From Telluribacter roseus (GTDB taxonomy: Bacteria; Bacteroidota; Bacteroidia; Cytophagales; Spirosomataceae): DNA of 64,000 nucleotides. Shown here piece by piece: positions 23,379 to 33,372 of this stretch (position 1 is its first letter; each line of letters begins with the position of its first letter). A program made the translations under genes and the position numbers. The stretch is taken from contig NZ_JAFEUV020000008.1 in the NCBI RefSeq assembly GCF_017355915.2, positions 1 through 64,000 of the forward strand, read 5' to 3'. Under the pieces are notes generated by a model. That model did no database searches. It saw nothing but the letters and a program-made list of their open reading frames with translations, and had not been told where the DNA came from.

Positions 23379-25616
23379 ATGATGACCAAGAAATACATCT
23401 TTTTTATACTATTGTTGTTCCCCTATTTAAGCTTTTCGCAAGGAAAGCCGGTTTCGGAAAGCGAGGCTCGCACTAAGGTTTTTGAAAACTATGACATATC
23501 TAAACATCAATATATCCATCCAGACCGGGAAATTGAAGCTTTAAATAAGATTATTGATTATGCTTCGCAACGAGTGCCATTTCTGACAGCAACACAGCTT
23601 AGGGCTGGTAAAGCTGATACGTCCCAAGTAGTACAGATTATCAAAAATGGTCAGATTTTTACCTACTGTTATGATGCAAACTGCAGCACCGAAGACGACT
23701 CGGCTACGGTCTTACGGCATGGTAACAGGCGGTATGTAATAAACGTGGAGCGTATCACCCCCCAGATTTGGGGAGCTGTGCCTAACGATGGGAAGGACGA
23801 TATTGTGGCTTTGCAAAAGGCCAGTGACTACTGTATTAAAGCTAAACGTAATTTATACATACCGGCAGGCGATTACAACATTTCAAGACCATGGATAATT
23901 GGTAGAAGATCAGGGGCTTATACATTCAGCAACTATGCATCATTAAGTATAGAAGGGGAAGCTGCCCAGCTAGAAAGCAGCCAGAATGCCACTCGTATTT
24001 TACCCTCGTATAACAATACTTTCGCAATTGGTATTACAAATAGTCGGGGTATAAAAATTTCTAAGATTAAAATTGACGGGCAAAACCCTGTCAATAAGAT
24101 TTTGACTGCGGCCCAGGAGCCCCTTCTTGATATTAATAACTATGTACTTAATGGATCTAGGGACAGTCAGTATTCACCATATGCAGGAATCGTTATTGAT
24201 CCATTTTCGAAAACAGTTCCTGAGGATGGAGGATATCCTGGTATGACTGCATATTATAACAGCAGTGTTTCCGGAACAGCCAAATGTACCTTTGAAGACG
24301 TTGTGGTTACAGATTTTGTGGTTGGGTTCCTAATTGAACCCTATATGCCTGGCGCCCCTTTGGGCAGCGAAATTACGTGGAGGAACTGTGTCGTAAAAGG
24401 AAACAAGGTAGGAGTAGCTAGCTGCAACAATCAAAATCGGAATCTGCTCTGGTATGGTGGAAGCGTTGGAACGTGCTACTATGCATTTGATGGGGCTAGT
24501 TATGGAACTAGAACAGGGAATATACCCCATATTTTTGGAGGAAACTACGGGGGGAAGTACTTATTCAATGCAAAGAATGCCAACGGTGAATCTACGGTTA
24601 AGGCATGGGGTATGCATGCTGAACGATTTGGTGGTATTGGTTTTTTTGGTGGAGCAGGTGTATCTGGTACTAATCCGGCTATACTTACAGATTGCAGATT
24701 TAGTTTTGGATTTCCTACTTCTTCGGTAGATCATCACATAGTAGCGTATTCATCAATCTTATTTCAAAACTGCGTCTTTGCCAATACAAAAGCAGAATAT
24801 GAGGGAGCACCACTCAGAATTTGGAAGTGGGGAGCTGTAAATATCACTTTCCAGAACTGTAGCCTGAGTAGCGGAGGGGGCAACTTGGCTCTACCCGTAT
24901 GGGCTGACTCGGAGTATAACTTTATAGGTAACTCATTGGCAGAAGGTGGACATAATCAGGGAGGCAGCCAGGGAAGTACTGAGTTGACCAGCAACAAGCG
25001 TGCAGCTTCAAAGGCCGCTTTGAATCGACATACACTAACAGTACAAACTATTCAATTTGCTGATGATCCTGGTTCCATATACTACGTAAATAAGGCTGTT
25101 AATACTATTAATTTAGGCACTCAGACATTAACCAAAGATCCTGCTACTGGTACTGCAACCTTTACTGTAGATGATCCTGGTGTTGTTAAGGTGGGAGATC
25201 ACATCATTAACCGGACTACTACTAACTATGAAAGCTATTTGGGAACAAAAACCTTATCTAGTAATGTAAGCCCAATTGGTACAATCTCGGCTATCAGCGG
25301 AAGTACTATAACTATCAGCGGAATTCCAGAAAGTATTAATAGCGGAAACTATAACCTGTTCAGCACCTGGTGGTCGCGCTACCATGAACCAACAATAGGC
25401 GATGTGATTTCCGGGCAAAATGTGATTAGAAACGTTAGCAAGCCTGATGCATGGAAAGTTGGTAATCACATTACAGGGGCTGGTATTGCGCTGGGTACTT
25501 ATATTACTGCCATCAGTGGCAATACTTTTACTATCTCTAAAAACGCTATTGCTACTAATTCAGGTACTAAGCTCTTCGATACCATCGTATATAAAGTAAC
25601 AGGAACGCAGGATTAG
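23379..25616 (+). CDS. secreted right-handed beta-helix protein, tailspike/pectate-lyase-like
   Basis: A 745-residue exported protein. Signal peptide at 1-21 (MTKKYIFFILLLFPYLSFSQ). The segment WGAVPNDGKDDIVALQKASDYC at about 130-151 is the start signature of pectate-lyase-3/tailspike beta-helix proteins. Glycine- and asparagine-rich repeats follow to about 560, then a Thr/Ser-rich region with duplicated GTISAISGSTITISG/GTYITAISGNTFTISK units to the C-terminus. The family binds or cleaves polysaccharides; catalytic residues cannot be assigned. It is AT-richer than its neighbours and adjoins a decayed IS, suggesting transfer. It could act on capsule, mucin-like or plant glycans. Confidence 0.78.
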   Translation: MMTKKYIFFILLLFPYLSFSQGKPVSESEARTKVFENYDISKHQYIHPDREIEALNKIIDYASQRVPFLTATQLRAGKADTSQVVQIIKNGQIFTYCYDANCSTEDDSATVLRHGNRRYVINVERITPQIWGAVPNDGKDDIVALQKASDYCIKAKRNLYIPAGDYNISRPWIIGRRSGAYTFSNYASLSIEGEAAQLESSQNATRILPSYNNTFAIGITNSRGIKISKIKIDGQNPVNKILTAAQEPLLDINNYVLNGSRDSQYSPYAGIVIDPFSKTVPEDGGYPGMTAYYNSSVSGTAKCTFEDVVVTDFVVGFLIEPYMPGAPLGSEITWRNCVVKGNKVGVASCNNQNRNLLWYGGSVGTCYYAFDGASYGTRTGNIPHIFGGNYGGKYLFNAKNANGESTVKAWGMHAERFGGIGFFGGAGVSGTNPAILTDCRFSFGFPTSSVDHHIVAYSSILFQNCVFANTKAEYEGAPLRIWKWGAVNITFQNCSLSSGGGNLALPVWADSEYNFIGNSLAEGGHNQGGSQGSTELTSNKRAASKAALNRHTLTVQTIQFADDPGSIYYVNKAVNTINLGTQTLTKDPATGTATFTVDDPGVVKVGDHIINRTTTNYESYLGTKTLSSNVSPIGTISAISGSTITISGIPESINSGNYNLFSTWWSRYHEPTIGDVISGQNVIRNVSKPDAWKVGNHITGAGIALGTYITAISGNTFTISKNAIATNSGTKLFDTIVYKVTGTQD

Positions 25617-25787
25617 ATAATAATATCTATACGCAGGTATAGACGGCAGAAGTTAGAGTAATCGAGCCAGAGGTGGTAGCCTTTGGCTCCTTTGGTTATT
25701 TGTATACAGAGACGTAACAGTAGGCACCGGTGAAATAAATATCTAAGAGCCTTTATAACCTCCTTGCTACCATATTAAAATTAAAGG

Positions 25788-26330
25788 CTACCCCCGCTTT
25801 TTCTCCCGTACCTTCTTGGCAATTCGTACGGCGGACATAATCACTACCGCGAAGGCTATCAGCCCTACTACGCCCCAGATCCAGTCGAGGGTATTCTTAA
25901 GTACTACCAGAAATACTATAGCAAAGAGAAATACCGTAGCTACTTCGTTCCAGAGGCGCAGCTGCAGGGACGAGAAGCGGAAGTGTCCGCGGCGGATTTC
26001 GAGCAGAAGCTCGCGGGTATAGAAGTGGTACGCCAGCAGGCCCGCCACAAATCCCAGCTTGAGCTGCATCCAGCCCTGGTTGATCCAGTCGGGCGTGATG
26101 TACAGCATAGTAGCACCGGTAATAATGGTCAGCCACATAGCTGGTACCATGATGGCCCCCCATAGCAGCTTTTCCATCTTGATAAACTGGTTGAACAGTA
26201 CGTCGCGGCCGGGCTCGGGGAGCTGCTGGGCTTCGGTATGGTACACAAACAGCCGGGGCATGTAAAACAGGCCCGCAAACCAGCTTACTACGAATATTAT
26301 ATGCAGAGCTTTGACGTGAAGATAGGTCAT
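25788..26330 (-). CDS. hemJ: HemJ-type protoporphyrinogen IX oxidase
   Basis: A 180-residue integral membrane protein with four to five helices that would oxidise protoporphyrinogen IX in heme synthesis. HVKALHIIFVVSWFAGLFYMPRLFVYH at 5-31 (conserved His10) and WMQLKLGFVAGLLAYH around Lys91 match the HemJ family (UPF0093). The length is normal. It is divergent from msrA with about 95 bp between the preferred starts. Named CopD-like in some annotations, but HemJ fits better. Confidence 0.85.
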   Translation of the reverse strand: MTYLHVKALHIIFVVSWFAGLFYMPRLFVYHTEAQQLPEPGRDVLFNQFIKMEKLLWGAIMVPAMWLTIITGATMLYITPDWINQGWMQLKLGFVAGLLAYHFYTRELLLEIRRGHFRFSSLQLRLWNEVATVFLFAIVFLVVLKNTLDWIWGVVGLIAFAVVIMSAVRIAKKVREKKRG

Positions 26331-26424
26331 GAAAATGGCTATGGAATCAGGGCCTGAGCGGATAAACTTTCCGCAGCCACGATACGTTACTAAATTATCT
26401 AATCAAAAGAACAACATAGTTCGC

Positions 26425-27093
26425 ATGAAAACAACCCTCCTGCTTTTCACGCTTGTGCTACTGAGTATGGTAACAGGGGCGTCCTATGCTCAATCAACCA
26501 AAAACCAAACCAAAAAAATGAATAGCGAACCTACTTCAACCGCGGCAGGACTGGAAACGGCAACCTTCGGAACGGGCTGTTTCTGGTGTACAGAGGCCGT
26601 TTTTGAATCACTGGACGGAGTGTACAATGTGGTATCAGGGTATTCGGGCGGTCAGGTACCTAACCCTACCTACCGGGCCGTGTGCGAAGGTACCACCGGC
26701 CATGCCGAGTGCGTACAACTCAACTACGACCCCAGCAAGATCAGCTACGCCGAACTACTGGAGGCTTTCTTCCGCAGCCATGACCCTACCACGCTCAACC
26801 GCCAGGGTAACGACGTAGGTACGCAGTACCGCTCGGTGATCTACTACCACAATGAAGAGCAGAAGCAACTGGCTGAGCAGGTGAAGCGTGAGCTCGACCA
26901 ATCAGGAGCGTTCGGTAAGCCTATTGTGACGGAGATATCCGAAGCTGAGACATTTTACAGAGCCGAAGACTACCACCAGAACTACTTCGCCAATAACCCC
27001 GAGCAGGGATACTGCGCGTTTGTGGTAGCACCCAAGCTGGATAAATTTAAGAAGGTATTTAAGGACAAGCTCAGAAAAGAGCTGACGAACTGA
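26425..27093 (+). CDS. msrA: peptide-methionine (S)-S-oxide reductase, exported form
   Basis: A 222-residue enzyme reducing methionine-S-sulfoxide in proteins. The preferred ATG at 26425 begins a signal peptide (KTTLLLFTLVLLSMVTGASYAQ), so it would work in the periplasm; an upstream ATG at 26329 would add 32 residues before the signal and abuts the hemJ start, so is unlikely. The active-site motif GCFWC is at 51-55 (Cys52), followed by GYSGGQVPNPTY and EDYHQNYF. No MsrB domain is fused. The terminator follows at 27156. Confidence 0.93.
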   Translation: MKTTLLLFTLVLLSMVTGASYAQSTKNQTKKMNSEPTSTAAGLETATFGTGCFWCTEAVFESLDGVYNVVSGYSGGQVPNPTYRAVCEGTTGHAECVQLNYDPSKISYAELLEAFFRSHDPTTLNRQGNDVGTQYRSVIYYHNEEQKQLAEQVKRELDQSGAFGKPIVTEISEAETFYRAEDYHQNYFANNPEQGYCAFVVAPKLDKFKKVFKDKLRKELTN

Positions 27094-27155
27094 GACGGTC
27101 CCCACTATATTAATTCTGCTATCTGTACCTGACAGGTAGTAGTGATACGCAACAG

Positions 27156-27187
27156 AGCCCGGCTGCCTATGGCAGCCGGGCTTTTTT
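27156..27187 (+). terminator. terminator after msrA
   Basis: AGCCCGGCTGCC (27156-27167), loop TAT, GGCAGCCGGGCT and T6. Strong GC stem with T-tract. Confidence 0.93.
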
Positions 27188-27402
27188 ATGCTGGTAAGTA
27201 GCTGAATAAGGTGCCTTATAATACAACTATACAGAGGAATAGACCGCTGAATAAATCTTTTTAAAAAATTTTACTTTATATGAGTATAATGTGTCATTAT
27301 CTGATTTAATAGTACTACTGCTTCATCAGATTGTAACCGATAAGGTGTAACCATTATACACTTATATGCTTCATCGTTTCGATCATCAGGTAGTTTTTAG
27401 CT

Positions 27403-27437
27403 AAATGATTATTGCATCAGTGTAATAATCATTTTTT
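27403..27437 (+). promoter_or_regulatory. terminator-like hairpin in the susC leader region
   Basis: AAATGATTATT (27403-27413) pairs with AATAATCATTT (27424-27434), 11 bp, with T6 in total. It lies about 135 bp before the susC ATG. If transcription starts upstream of it, this could be an attenuator; if transcription starts after it, it is only an insulating terminator. Position of the promoter is not clear. Confidence 0.5.
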
Positions 27438-27569
27438 ATGTACCTCTCTAATTATGTAATGTTTAACCCAAAATGAAACACTATGACAGAGCACACATCC
27501 TGATCTACTCGCCTTTTCTTGCCTGTATATGAGGTATATACAGTGAAAATCTCAACTTAGACTTAACCA

Positions 27570-30500
27570 ATGAAAAAAAAATCTACTTCACTATATATGT
27601 TCCGCCCCAGGAACATATTCTATAAGAGTCTGCCCATACTGCTGGTGCTAGCCTGCCCGATCGGAACCCAGGCCAGTGCCCTCAACGCATCCAGCTTAGT
27701 TATTAAAAGCGCAACTGTTGACAAAACAGTAAAAGGTAAGGTGACTGATCAGGAGAGCGGAGAAGGTCTGCCTGGTGTTAACGTGGTTGTGAAAGGAACC
27801 AATGTCGGAACCACTACCGACGGAAGCGGAAACTATACCATCTCGGTGCCTGACAACGGGGGCGTTCTGGTTTTCAGCTTTGTAGGTTATACAAGCCAGG
27901 AAGTACCGGTAGGTAACCGCAGCACCGTTGATATAGCCATTGGATCAGATACCCGGGTACTGAATGAAGTGGTGGTAATCGGTTACGGTACGGCTAGAAA
28001 ATCAGATCTGACCGGTGCCGTAGGCTCAGTAAAAGAGGCCGAACTTAAAGAGCGTCCGGCTCCTTCTCTGAACCAGATGCTGGCAGGTCGCCTGCCCGGT
28101 GTACAGGTCAATACCAACTCCGGTCGTCCGGGGGGTAGAACCAACGTACGTATCCGCGGATTCAGCTCTATCAACTCTTCCAACAACCCGCTGTACGTAG
28201 TGGACGGAGTAATGCTCCCTCAGGCTAACCTTGCTCAATACAGCTCACCCATTGACTACATCAACCCCAACGATATCGTATCGGTAGAGGTACTGAAAGA
28301 TGCTTCTTCAACGGCTATCTACGGTGCCCGTGGTGCAAACGGGGTAATATTGGTAACTACCAAGAAAGGAAGAGCGGGTGAAGGACAGGTAACGTACAGC
28401 ACTGACCTGAGCGTGCCTACCATTGGTCCCAAGCGGCCTCAGGTACTGAATGCCAGAGAATATCTGAAAGTGGAAGATCTGGCCTATGCCAACATCGCCA
28501 AGTATGATCCGGCCGGCTGGGCATCGGGCAAGTATGCTAACCTGGACCCTGTTAAGCGTCGTAGAGACTATGCGGCTAAATTCCCCGGTGTTTTTGATGC
28601 TGACCTGAATCCCCTGCACGATACGGATTGGTTCAAAGAAGCTACCCAGAACCGGGTGTCGCAGAACCACCAGCTGGGTATAAGCGGAGGTAACAGCCGC
28701 ACTACCTATGCCCTGTCGCTCAACTACCGCGACGAGCAGGGGTTGATCAAGACTACCTACCAGACCCGCTACGCCACCCGGTTTAGTATCGACGACCAGG
28801 TGAAAAAATGGCTGAAAATAGGTGCTACCCTCAGCTACAACCACCAGACCGAGAACCTGTCGGATATCAATGATGCCGTATCGCGTCAGATCGTAGAGGA
28901 CTTCCCGTTCCTGCCGGTACGTTATGCCGACGGTACTTTCGCTAATAACCGTGACTACCCACAGGCTGAAGGTACTATGAGCTCAATACACCGCCTGATG
29001 GGCCGGAAGTATATCATAGGTACCCAGACTACCCTGGGAAGCTTGTATACGAACCTCACGCTGGCACCAGGCCTGGAAATGCGTACCGTATTGGGTGTAA
29101 ACGCCATTGGCCAGGAAATAAACCAGTCGAGCACCCGTACATTGGCCATATCGCAGTTTGGTACGGCCGAGAAAGTGTTTAACAAACAGATGTTCTGGTC
29201 GCTGGAGAATTACCTTACCTATACCAAGACCTTTAATGGTATCCATGCTTTTACGGGTTTGGCAGGTATTTCGTGGCAGGAAACCAGGTCTACTGCTATG
29301 CGGGCCTACATCCAGAACTTTGCTACGGACTACTTTGGCTTTGATAACCTGGGTGCCGGTGCCACTAACCCTCAGGTTGGATCGGGCGCTTCACGCTTCG
29401 CGTTTAACTCGTACTTTGGCCGTATTAACTATAGCCTGAGAGACAAGTACCTGGTGACTGTAACCGGCCGGGCCGACGGATCGTCTAAGTTTGGAGACAA
29501 CCACAAGTTCTCGTTCTTCCCGTCGGCGGCTCTGGCCTGGAAAGTATCCGAGGAAGACTTCCTGAAAGGAAATAACCTGATCTCTAACCTGAAAGTACGT
29601 ACCAGCTATGGCGTAACGGGTAACTCCGAGATTCCACCGTACTCATCCCTGTCGCTGCTTAGCTCCAACTACTCTGCTGTATACGGAGATACCCGTGTAG
29701 GTGGTACTGGTATCAACCGTCTGGCTAACCCTAACCTGCGCTGGGAAAGAACTGCCCAGAGTGACGTAGGGGTAGAAGTAGGCTTCCTGAAAGGACGGAT
29801 ATCTTTCGAAGCTGATTACTACTACCGTAAGACAACGGATATGCTACTGGATGCTCCCGTACCCCGTACCAGTGGTTACGCTGTAATCCGGAAGAACATT
29901 GGTTCAATGGAGAACCAGGGTGTAGAGCTATCTCTGAATACTGTTAACGTAGAAAGAAGCAACTTCAGCTGGACAACTAACTTCAATGCTTCTTTCAACC
30001 GCAACAAGGTACTGTCGCTGGCTACTCCTTCGGACATCTTCGGAGTGGGTGGTCCTAACTTCACGAACCCAACCAGTATCATCCGCATTGGTCAGCCGGT
30101 AGGCTCCTTCTGGGGACTTATCCGGGATGGCGTCTGGAGTGAAGCCGAGCGTGATGAGGCAGCTCAGTTCCGTAGCTACCGTAACAACCTGCCTATGCAG
30201 CCCGGAGATATCAAGTATCGCGACCTGAACGGTGACAAGGCTATCACAGATGCCGACCGTACCATCATCGGTAACGGTAACCCTAAAGGCTGGGGTTCTG
30301 TAATGAACACAGTTCGTTTCGGTAACTTTGACCTGACCCTTGACCTGCAGTATGTATACGGAAACGACGTACTTGATCTGACCCTGCACCCAAGCGAAGA
30401 CCGCCAGGCTATTGCCAATAGCTACAAGTCAGTACTGGATGCCTGGACACCGCAGAACCAGAATTCACCCATCGCCGAAATTCGTGAGACCCGTGCCGGC

Positions 30501-30794
30501 TACGTAACCAATGTAGATACCCGCTGGGTGTTTGACGGCTCTTTCATTCGTGGTCGTAACCTGCTGCTGGGCTACAACGTACCCTCAGAACTGACGTCAC
30601 GGATGAGACTCAGCCGTCTGCGCGTGTACCTGTCGGCTCAGAACTTCTTCCTGCTGACCAAGTACCCACATGGCGATCCTGAGGCTACACCTACCAACGG
30701 AGATGCAGCCAGCAACGTATTCTCGCAGGGTATCCTCTGGCATGGCTATCCCAAGCCAACCATCTACATGGGAGGTATTCAACTTACATTATAA
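27570..30794 (+). CDS. susC: SusC/RagA-family TonB-dependent outer membrane transporter
   Basis: A 1074-residue TonB-linked barrel for uptake of glycans or peptides in partnership with a SusD lipoprotein. Signal peptide region 1-37; carboxypeptidase-D regulatory domain at about 55-130 (GKVTDQESGEGLPGVNVVVKG); plug domain with LNQMLAGRLPGVQVNTNSG and RIRGFSSINSSNNPLYVVDG; then the beta-barrel, ending in GGIQLTL. The length is normal. It is followed by susD 32 bp later. No sigma/anti-sigma pair or glycoside hydrolase lies next to it, so substrate is unknown. Confidence 0.94.
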   Translation: MKKKSTSLYMFRPRNIFYKSLPILLVLACPIGTQASALNASSLVIKSATVDKTVKGKVTDQESGEGLPGVNVVVKGTNVGTTTDGSGNYTISVPDNGGVLVFSFVGYTSQEVPVGNRSTVDIAIGSDTRVLNEVVVIGYGTARKSDLTGAVGSVKEAELKERPAPSLNQMLAGRLPGVQVNTNSGRPGGRTNVRIRGFSSINSSNNPLYVVDGVMLPQANLAQYSSPIDYINPNDIVSVEVLKDASSTAIYGARGANGVILVTTKKGRAGEGQVTYSTDLSVPTIGPKRPQVLNAREYLKVEDLAYANIAKYDPAGWASGKYANLDPVKRRRDYAAKFPGVFDADLNPLHDTDWFKEATQNRVSQNHQLGISGGNSRTTYALSLNYRDEQGLIKTTYQTRYATRFSIDDQVKKWLKIGATLSYNHQTENLSDINDAVSRQIVEDFPFLPVRYADGTFANNRDYPQAEGTMSSIHRLMGRKYIIGTQTTLGSLYTNLTLAPGLEMRTVLGVNAIGQEINQSSTRTLAISQFGTAEKVFNKQMFWSLENYLTYTKTFNGIHAFTGLAGISWQETRSTAMRAYIQNFATDYFGFDNLGAGATNPQVGSGASRFAFNSYFGRINYSLRDKYLVTVTGRADGSSKFGDNHKFSFFPSAALAWKVSEEDFLKGNNLISNLKVRTSYGVTGNSEIPPYSSLSLLSSNYSAVYGDTRVGGTGINRLANPNLRWERTAQSDVGVEVGFLKGRISFEADYYYRKTTDMLLDAPVPRTSGYAVIRKNIGSMENQGVELSLNTVNVERSNFSWTTNFNASFNRNKVLSLATPSDIFGVGGPNFTNPTSIIRIGQPVGSFWGLIRDGVWSEAERDEAAQFRSYRNNLPMQPGDIKYRDLNGDKAITDADRTIIGNGNPKGWGSVMNTVRFGNFDLTLDLQYVYGNDVLDLTLHPSEDRQAIANSYKSVLDAWTPQNQNSPIAEIRETRAGYVTNVDTRWVFDGSFIRGRNLLLGYNVPSELTSRMRLSRLRVYLSAQNFFLLTKYPHGDPEATPTNGDAASNVFSQGILWHGYPKPTIYMGGIQLTL

Positions 30795-30826
30795 GTTTGA
30801 TATTTATTTTCTAAATAATATTCAAT

Positions 30827-32386
30827 ATGAAGTTATATAATTTGAAAAAGGCTGGTCAGATACTCCTGTGTGGGGCTGTACTGCTCGGGCCTACCAGTTG
30901 TAATGATTTTTTGATGGAGAAGGATCCATCCAACCTTACGCCGGAAAGCTTTTATAACATTCCAGACCACGCCGAGGCGGCCATTGCAGCGGCTTACTCA
31001 GGACTGCGGTTCTACGGGGATGGCGCCGGTATCTTTTCATCTAACTGGCAGATGCTGGAAGCAGTAACAGGTACCGCTACCACCGAAACTGCTCAGAACT
31101 CGGACCTGAACAACCTGTACTCGCTCTCGTACGATGGGTATACGATGCACATCGTCAACTGGTGGAATGGCCTGTACCGCGTAGTAGCCAATGCCAACAT
31201 GGTGCTGGAAAAGGTACCGCCTATTACGCCGATGCCTGATACTCAGAAAAAGAAGATTCTGGGCGAAGCTAGTTTCCTCCGGGCCTGGAGTTATTTTAAT
31301 ATCGTTCGCCTGTGGGGGGATGCTCCGCTGGTTACCAAGCCGCAAACCGCTACTTCCGAAGATTTCTCACCTTCCAGAGCTTCTCAGGAAGAGATTTATA
31401 ATCTTATTGTGAGCGATCTGAAAACGGCCGAGGAAGCCGGACTGCCCTGGATGGATCCATCAGGACGCGCCAACCAGGCGGCAGTGAAGGCGCTGCTGTC
31501 GAAGGTGTATCTGACCATGGCGGGATTCCCGCTGAGCAAAGGTGCTTCGCACTACAAGCTGGCGGCTGACAAGGCCAAGGAGGTGATTGATTATGCCAAT
31601 GCCAACCCGTCGGAAATCAACCTGTTCCCTACCTACAAGGATGTACACCGCGAGAGCCTGAAAAACCGCGTTGAGCATCTGTTCATGATTCAGTACAATG
31701 CTTCGGTAGCCGGTAACCCTATGGGTAACTACTTCCCGAACTTTAAGCCCGTTACATTTGCCGGACCGGGTGGTACAGGTAGTACGGTGCCTACTACATC
31801 GTTCTACAACTCGTACGAAGCAGGCGATCTGCGTACTAAAGATCAGGAAGGCTGGTTCTATACGACCTACTTTACCAACGGTAACGGTGCCCGCTTCGAA
31901 CTGGGAGCACCTTACGTGTTCAAGCACTTCAACCAGACGGCCAACGGCGCGGAAGGTGTAGCCGGTACCCGTACCGACAACCTGAACGTACCACTGATCC
32001 GCTACGCCGAAGTACTGCTGATCTTCGCGGAGGCGCAGAATGAGCTGGGAGCTCCTACGCAGGAAGCTTACAACGCGTACAAGAAGGTACGTGACCGCGC
32101 TCAGCTCAAGACGCCGGAGCTGGGTACTTTCACCCAGGCTTCATTCCGGGAGGCGGTATGGCGGGAGCGCTGGTACGAGTTTGCGTACGAAGGCATTACC
32201 TGGTTTGACATGGTGCGCCTGCGCAAGGTGTTCAACGAAAAGACCAAAGGCTTTGACAACTTCGTAGGTCACGTGAACCTGAACACCAACGTACCCCTGG
32301 CTGAGAAGCACCTGCTGTTCCCATTGGGTGTACAGGAGATGCTGAACAACCCGAATCTGAAACCTCAGAACCCGGGCTATAACTAG
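30827..32386 (+). CDS. susD: SusD/RagB-family nutrient-binding lipoprotein
   Basis: A 519-residue surface lipoprotein that caps the SusC barrel and captures substrate. Lipobox LGPTSC at about 20-25; the family signature FLRAWSYFNIVRLWGDAPLV lies near residue 150, TPR-like helices run through the protein, and the C-terminal SusD domain includes RYAEVLLIFAEAQNELG and RERWYEFAYEGITWFDMVRL. The length fits the family. Same unit as susC; the strong terminator at 32410 ends the unit. Confidence 0.94.
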   Translation: MKLYNLKKAGQILLCGAVLLGPTSCNDFLMEKDPSNLTPESFYNIPDHAEAAIAAAYSGLRFYGDGAGIFSSNWQMLEAVTGTATTETAQNSDLNNLYSLSYDGYTMHIVNWWNGLYRVVANANMVLEKVPPITPMPDTQKKKILGEASFLRAWSYFNIVRLWGDAPLVTKPQTATSEDFSPSRASQEEIYNLIVSDLKTAEEAGLPWMDPSGRANQAAVKALLSKVYLTMAGFPLSKGASHYKLAADKAKEVIDYANANPSEINLFPTYKDVHRESLKNRVEHLFMIQYNASVAGNPMGNYFPNFKPVTFAGPGGTGSTVPTTSFYNSYEAGDLRTKDQEGWFYTTYFTNGNGARFELGAPYVFKHFNQTANGAEGVAGTRTDNLNVPLIRYAEVLLIFAEAQNELGAPTQEAYNAYKKVRDRAQLKTPELGTFTQASFREAVWRERWYEFAYEGITWFDMVRLRKVFNEKTKGFDNFVGHVNLNTNVPLAEKHLLFPLGVQEMLNNPNLKPQNPGYN

Positions 32387-32409
32387 TACATAGCCCCTGA
32401 ATAATTACA

Positions 32410-32449
32410 AACCGCCCCGGTCACTACCAATGCCGGGGCGGTTTTTTTT
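32410..32449 (+). terminator. terminator after susD
   Basis: AACCGCCCCGG pairs with CCGGGGCGGTT across a loop of about 12 nt, followed by T6. From 32450 to 32780 I see no gene; it holds the presumed promoter of the next gene. Confidence 0.93.
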
Positions 32450-32780
32450 ATGCCTCTACTTACCCATGCAGTACCTGTACTTTACTTAAAACAGACGTAT
32501 GGATGAGAGCTGAATGGTCACTGGAAAGCCCTAATGAATCCTGTACTTAGTAGTCAGTATAGGTATGACTGTTTACAACCAGGACGTGGATTTTTAGAAA
32601 AAGTACAACTAGTTAGGAAGCTACACTACTTCAGGAGAAAGGCTTTTATACAGTTCATACGTGTTTTTATACGCTCTAACTAGCCATTTGCTAAGTTGAC
32701 AAGTTCATTTGTTCATGAGCAAACAAAAATAGCTTTACTTTGTCTTATTAATTACTCACCCAAACAATTCTCAATAGCAC

Positions 32781-33278
32781 ATGAAAAAATTCTTCTTGAC
32801 TTTTGTTGTAATGGCCATGTTTACACTGGCATCTCAGTCTGCATTCGCACAGTATGAAAAAGGCGATAAATTATTAAATGTAGGTATCGGCTTAGGTACA
32901 TACGGCTACGGCGGTATAGGTCTTGGCGGATCCTTCGAAGTAGGTGTACATGACGCTATCAGCGTAGGTGCATTGGGAGGTTATTCAAGCAGAGGGTATC
33001 TGGGCTACAGATGGTCAGTACTTACCATTGGTGCTCGTGGTTCATACCACTTCAACGAGCTACTAAACCTGAATGACGAAAGATTCGACCTTTATGCCGG
33101 TTTAGGACTTGCTTACCGTAATATCAACTATGGTGGTATCTACGATAGCTATGGCGATGGCGTTTCACTTCTGGCCCACATTGGAGGCAGGTACTACTTC
33201 AAACCCAGCACGGCTTTATTCGCTGAATTAGGCTCTGGATTTAGCGTACTGCACGCCGGAGTTGCCTTCAAATTCTAA
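32781..33278 (+). CDS. small outer membrane beta-barrel protein
   Basis: A 165-residue exported protein with a signal peptide (KKFFLTFVVMAMFTLASQSAFAQ) and an OmpX/OMP_b-brl-like mature part rich in Gly and aromatic residues (GIGLGTYGYGGIGLGGSFE; RFDLYAGLGLAYRNINYGG) ending in VAFKF, a barrel-type terminal Phe. Eight strands seem likely. Function unknown. Followed by a strong terminator. Confidence 0.82.
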   Translation: MKKFFLTFVVMAMFTLASQSAFAQYEKGDKLLNVGIGLGTYGYGGIGLGGSFEVGVHDAISVGALGGYSSRGYLGYRWSVLTIGARGSYHFNELLNLNDERFDLYAGLGLAYRNINYGGIYDSYGDGVSLLAHIGGRYYFKPSTALFAELGSGFSVLHAGVAFKF

Positions 33279-33301
33279 CAGAAGCAATATATATAGAGAG
33301 A

Positions 33302-33331
33302 GCGTGAGGCCTGGCCTCACGCTTTTTTTTG
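33302..33331 (+). terminator. terminator
   Basis: GCGTGAGGCC (33303-33312) with GGCCTCACGC (33314-33323) and eight Ts. Very strong. Confidence 0.93.
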
Positions 33332-33372
33332 CACAAAGTACCAAGGCCTTACTTAGTATATCATCCAGCGCC

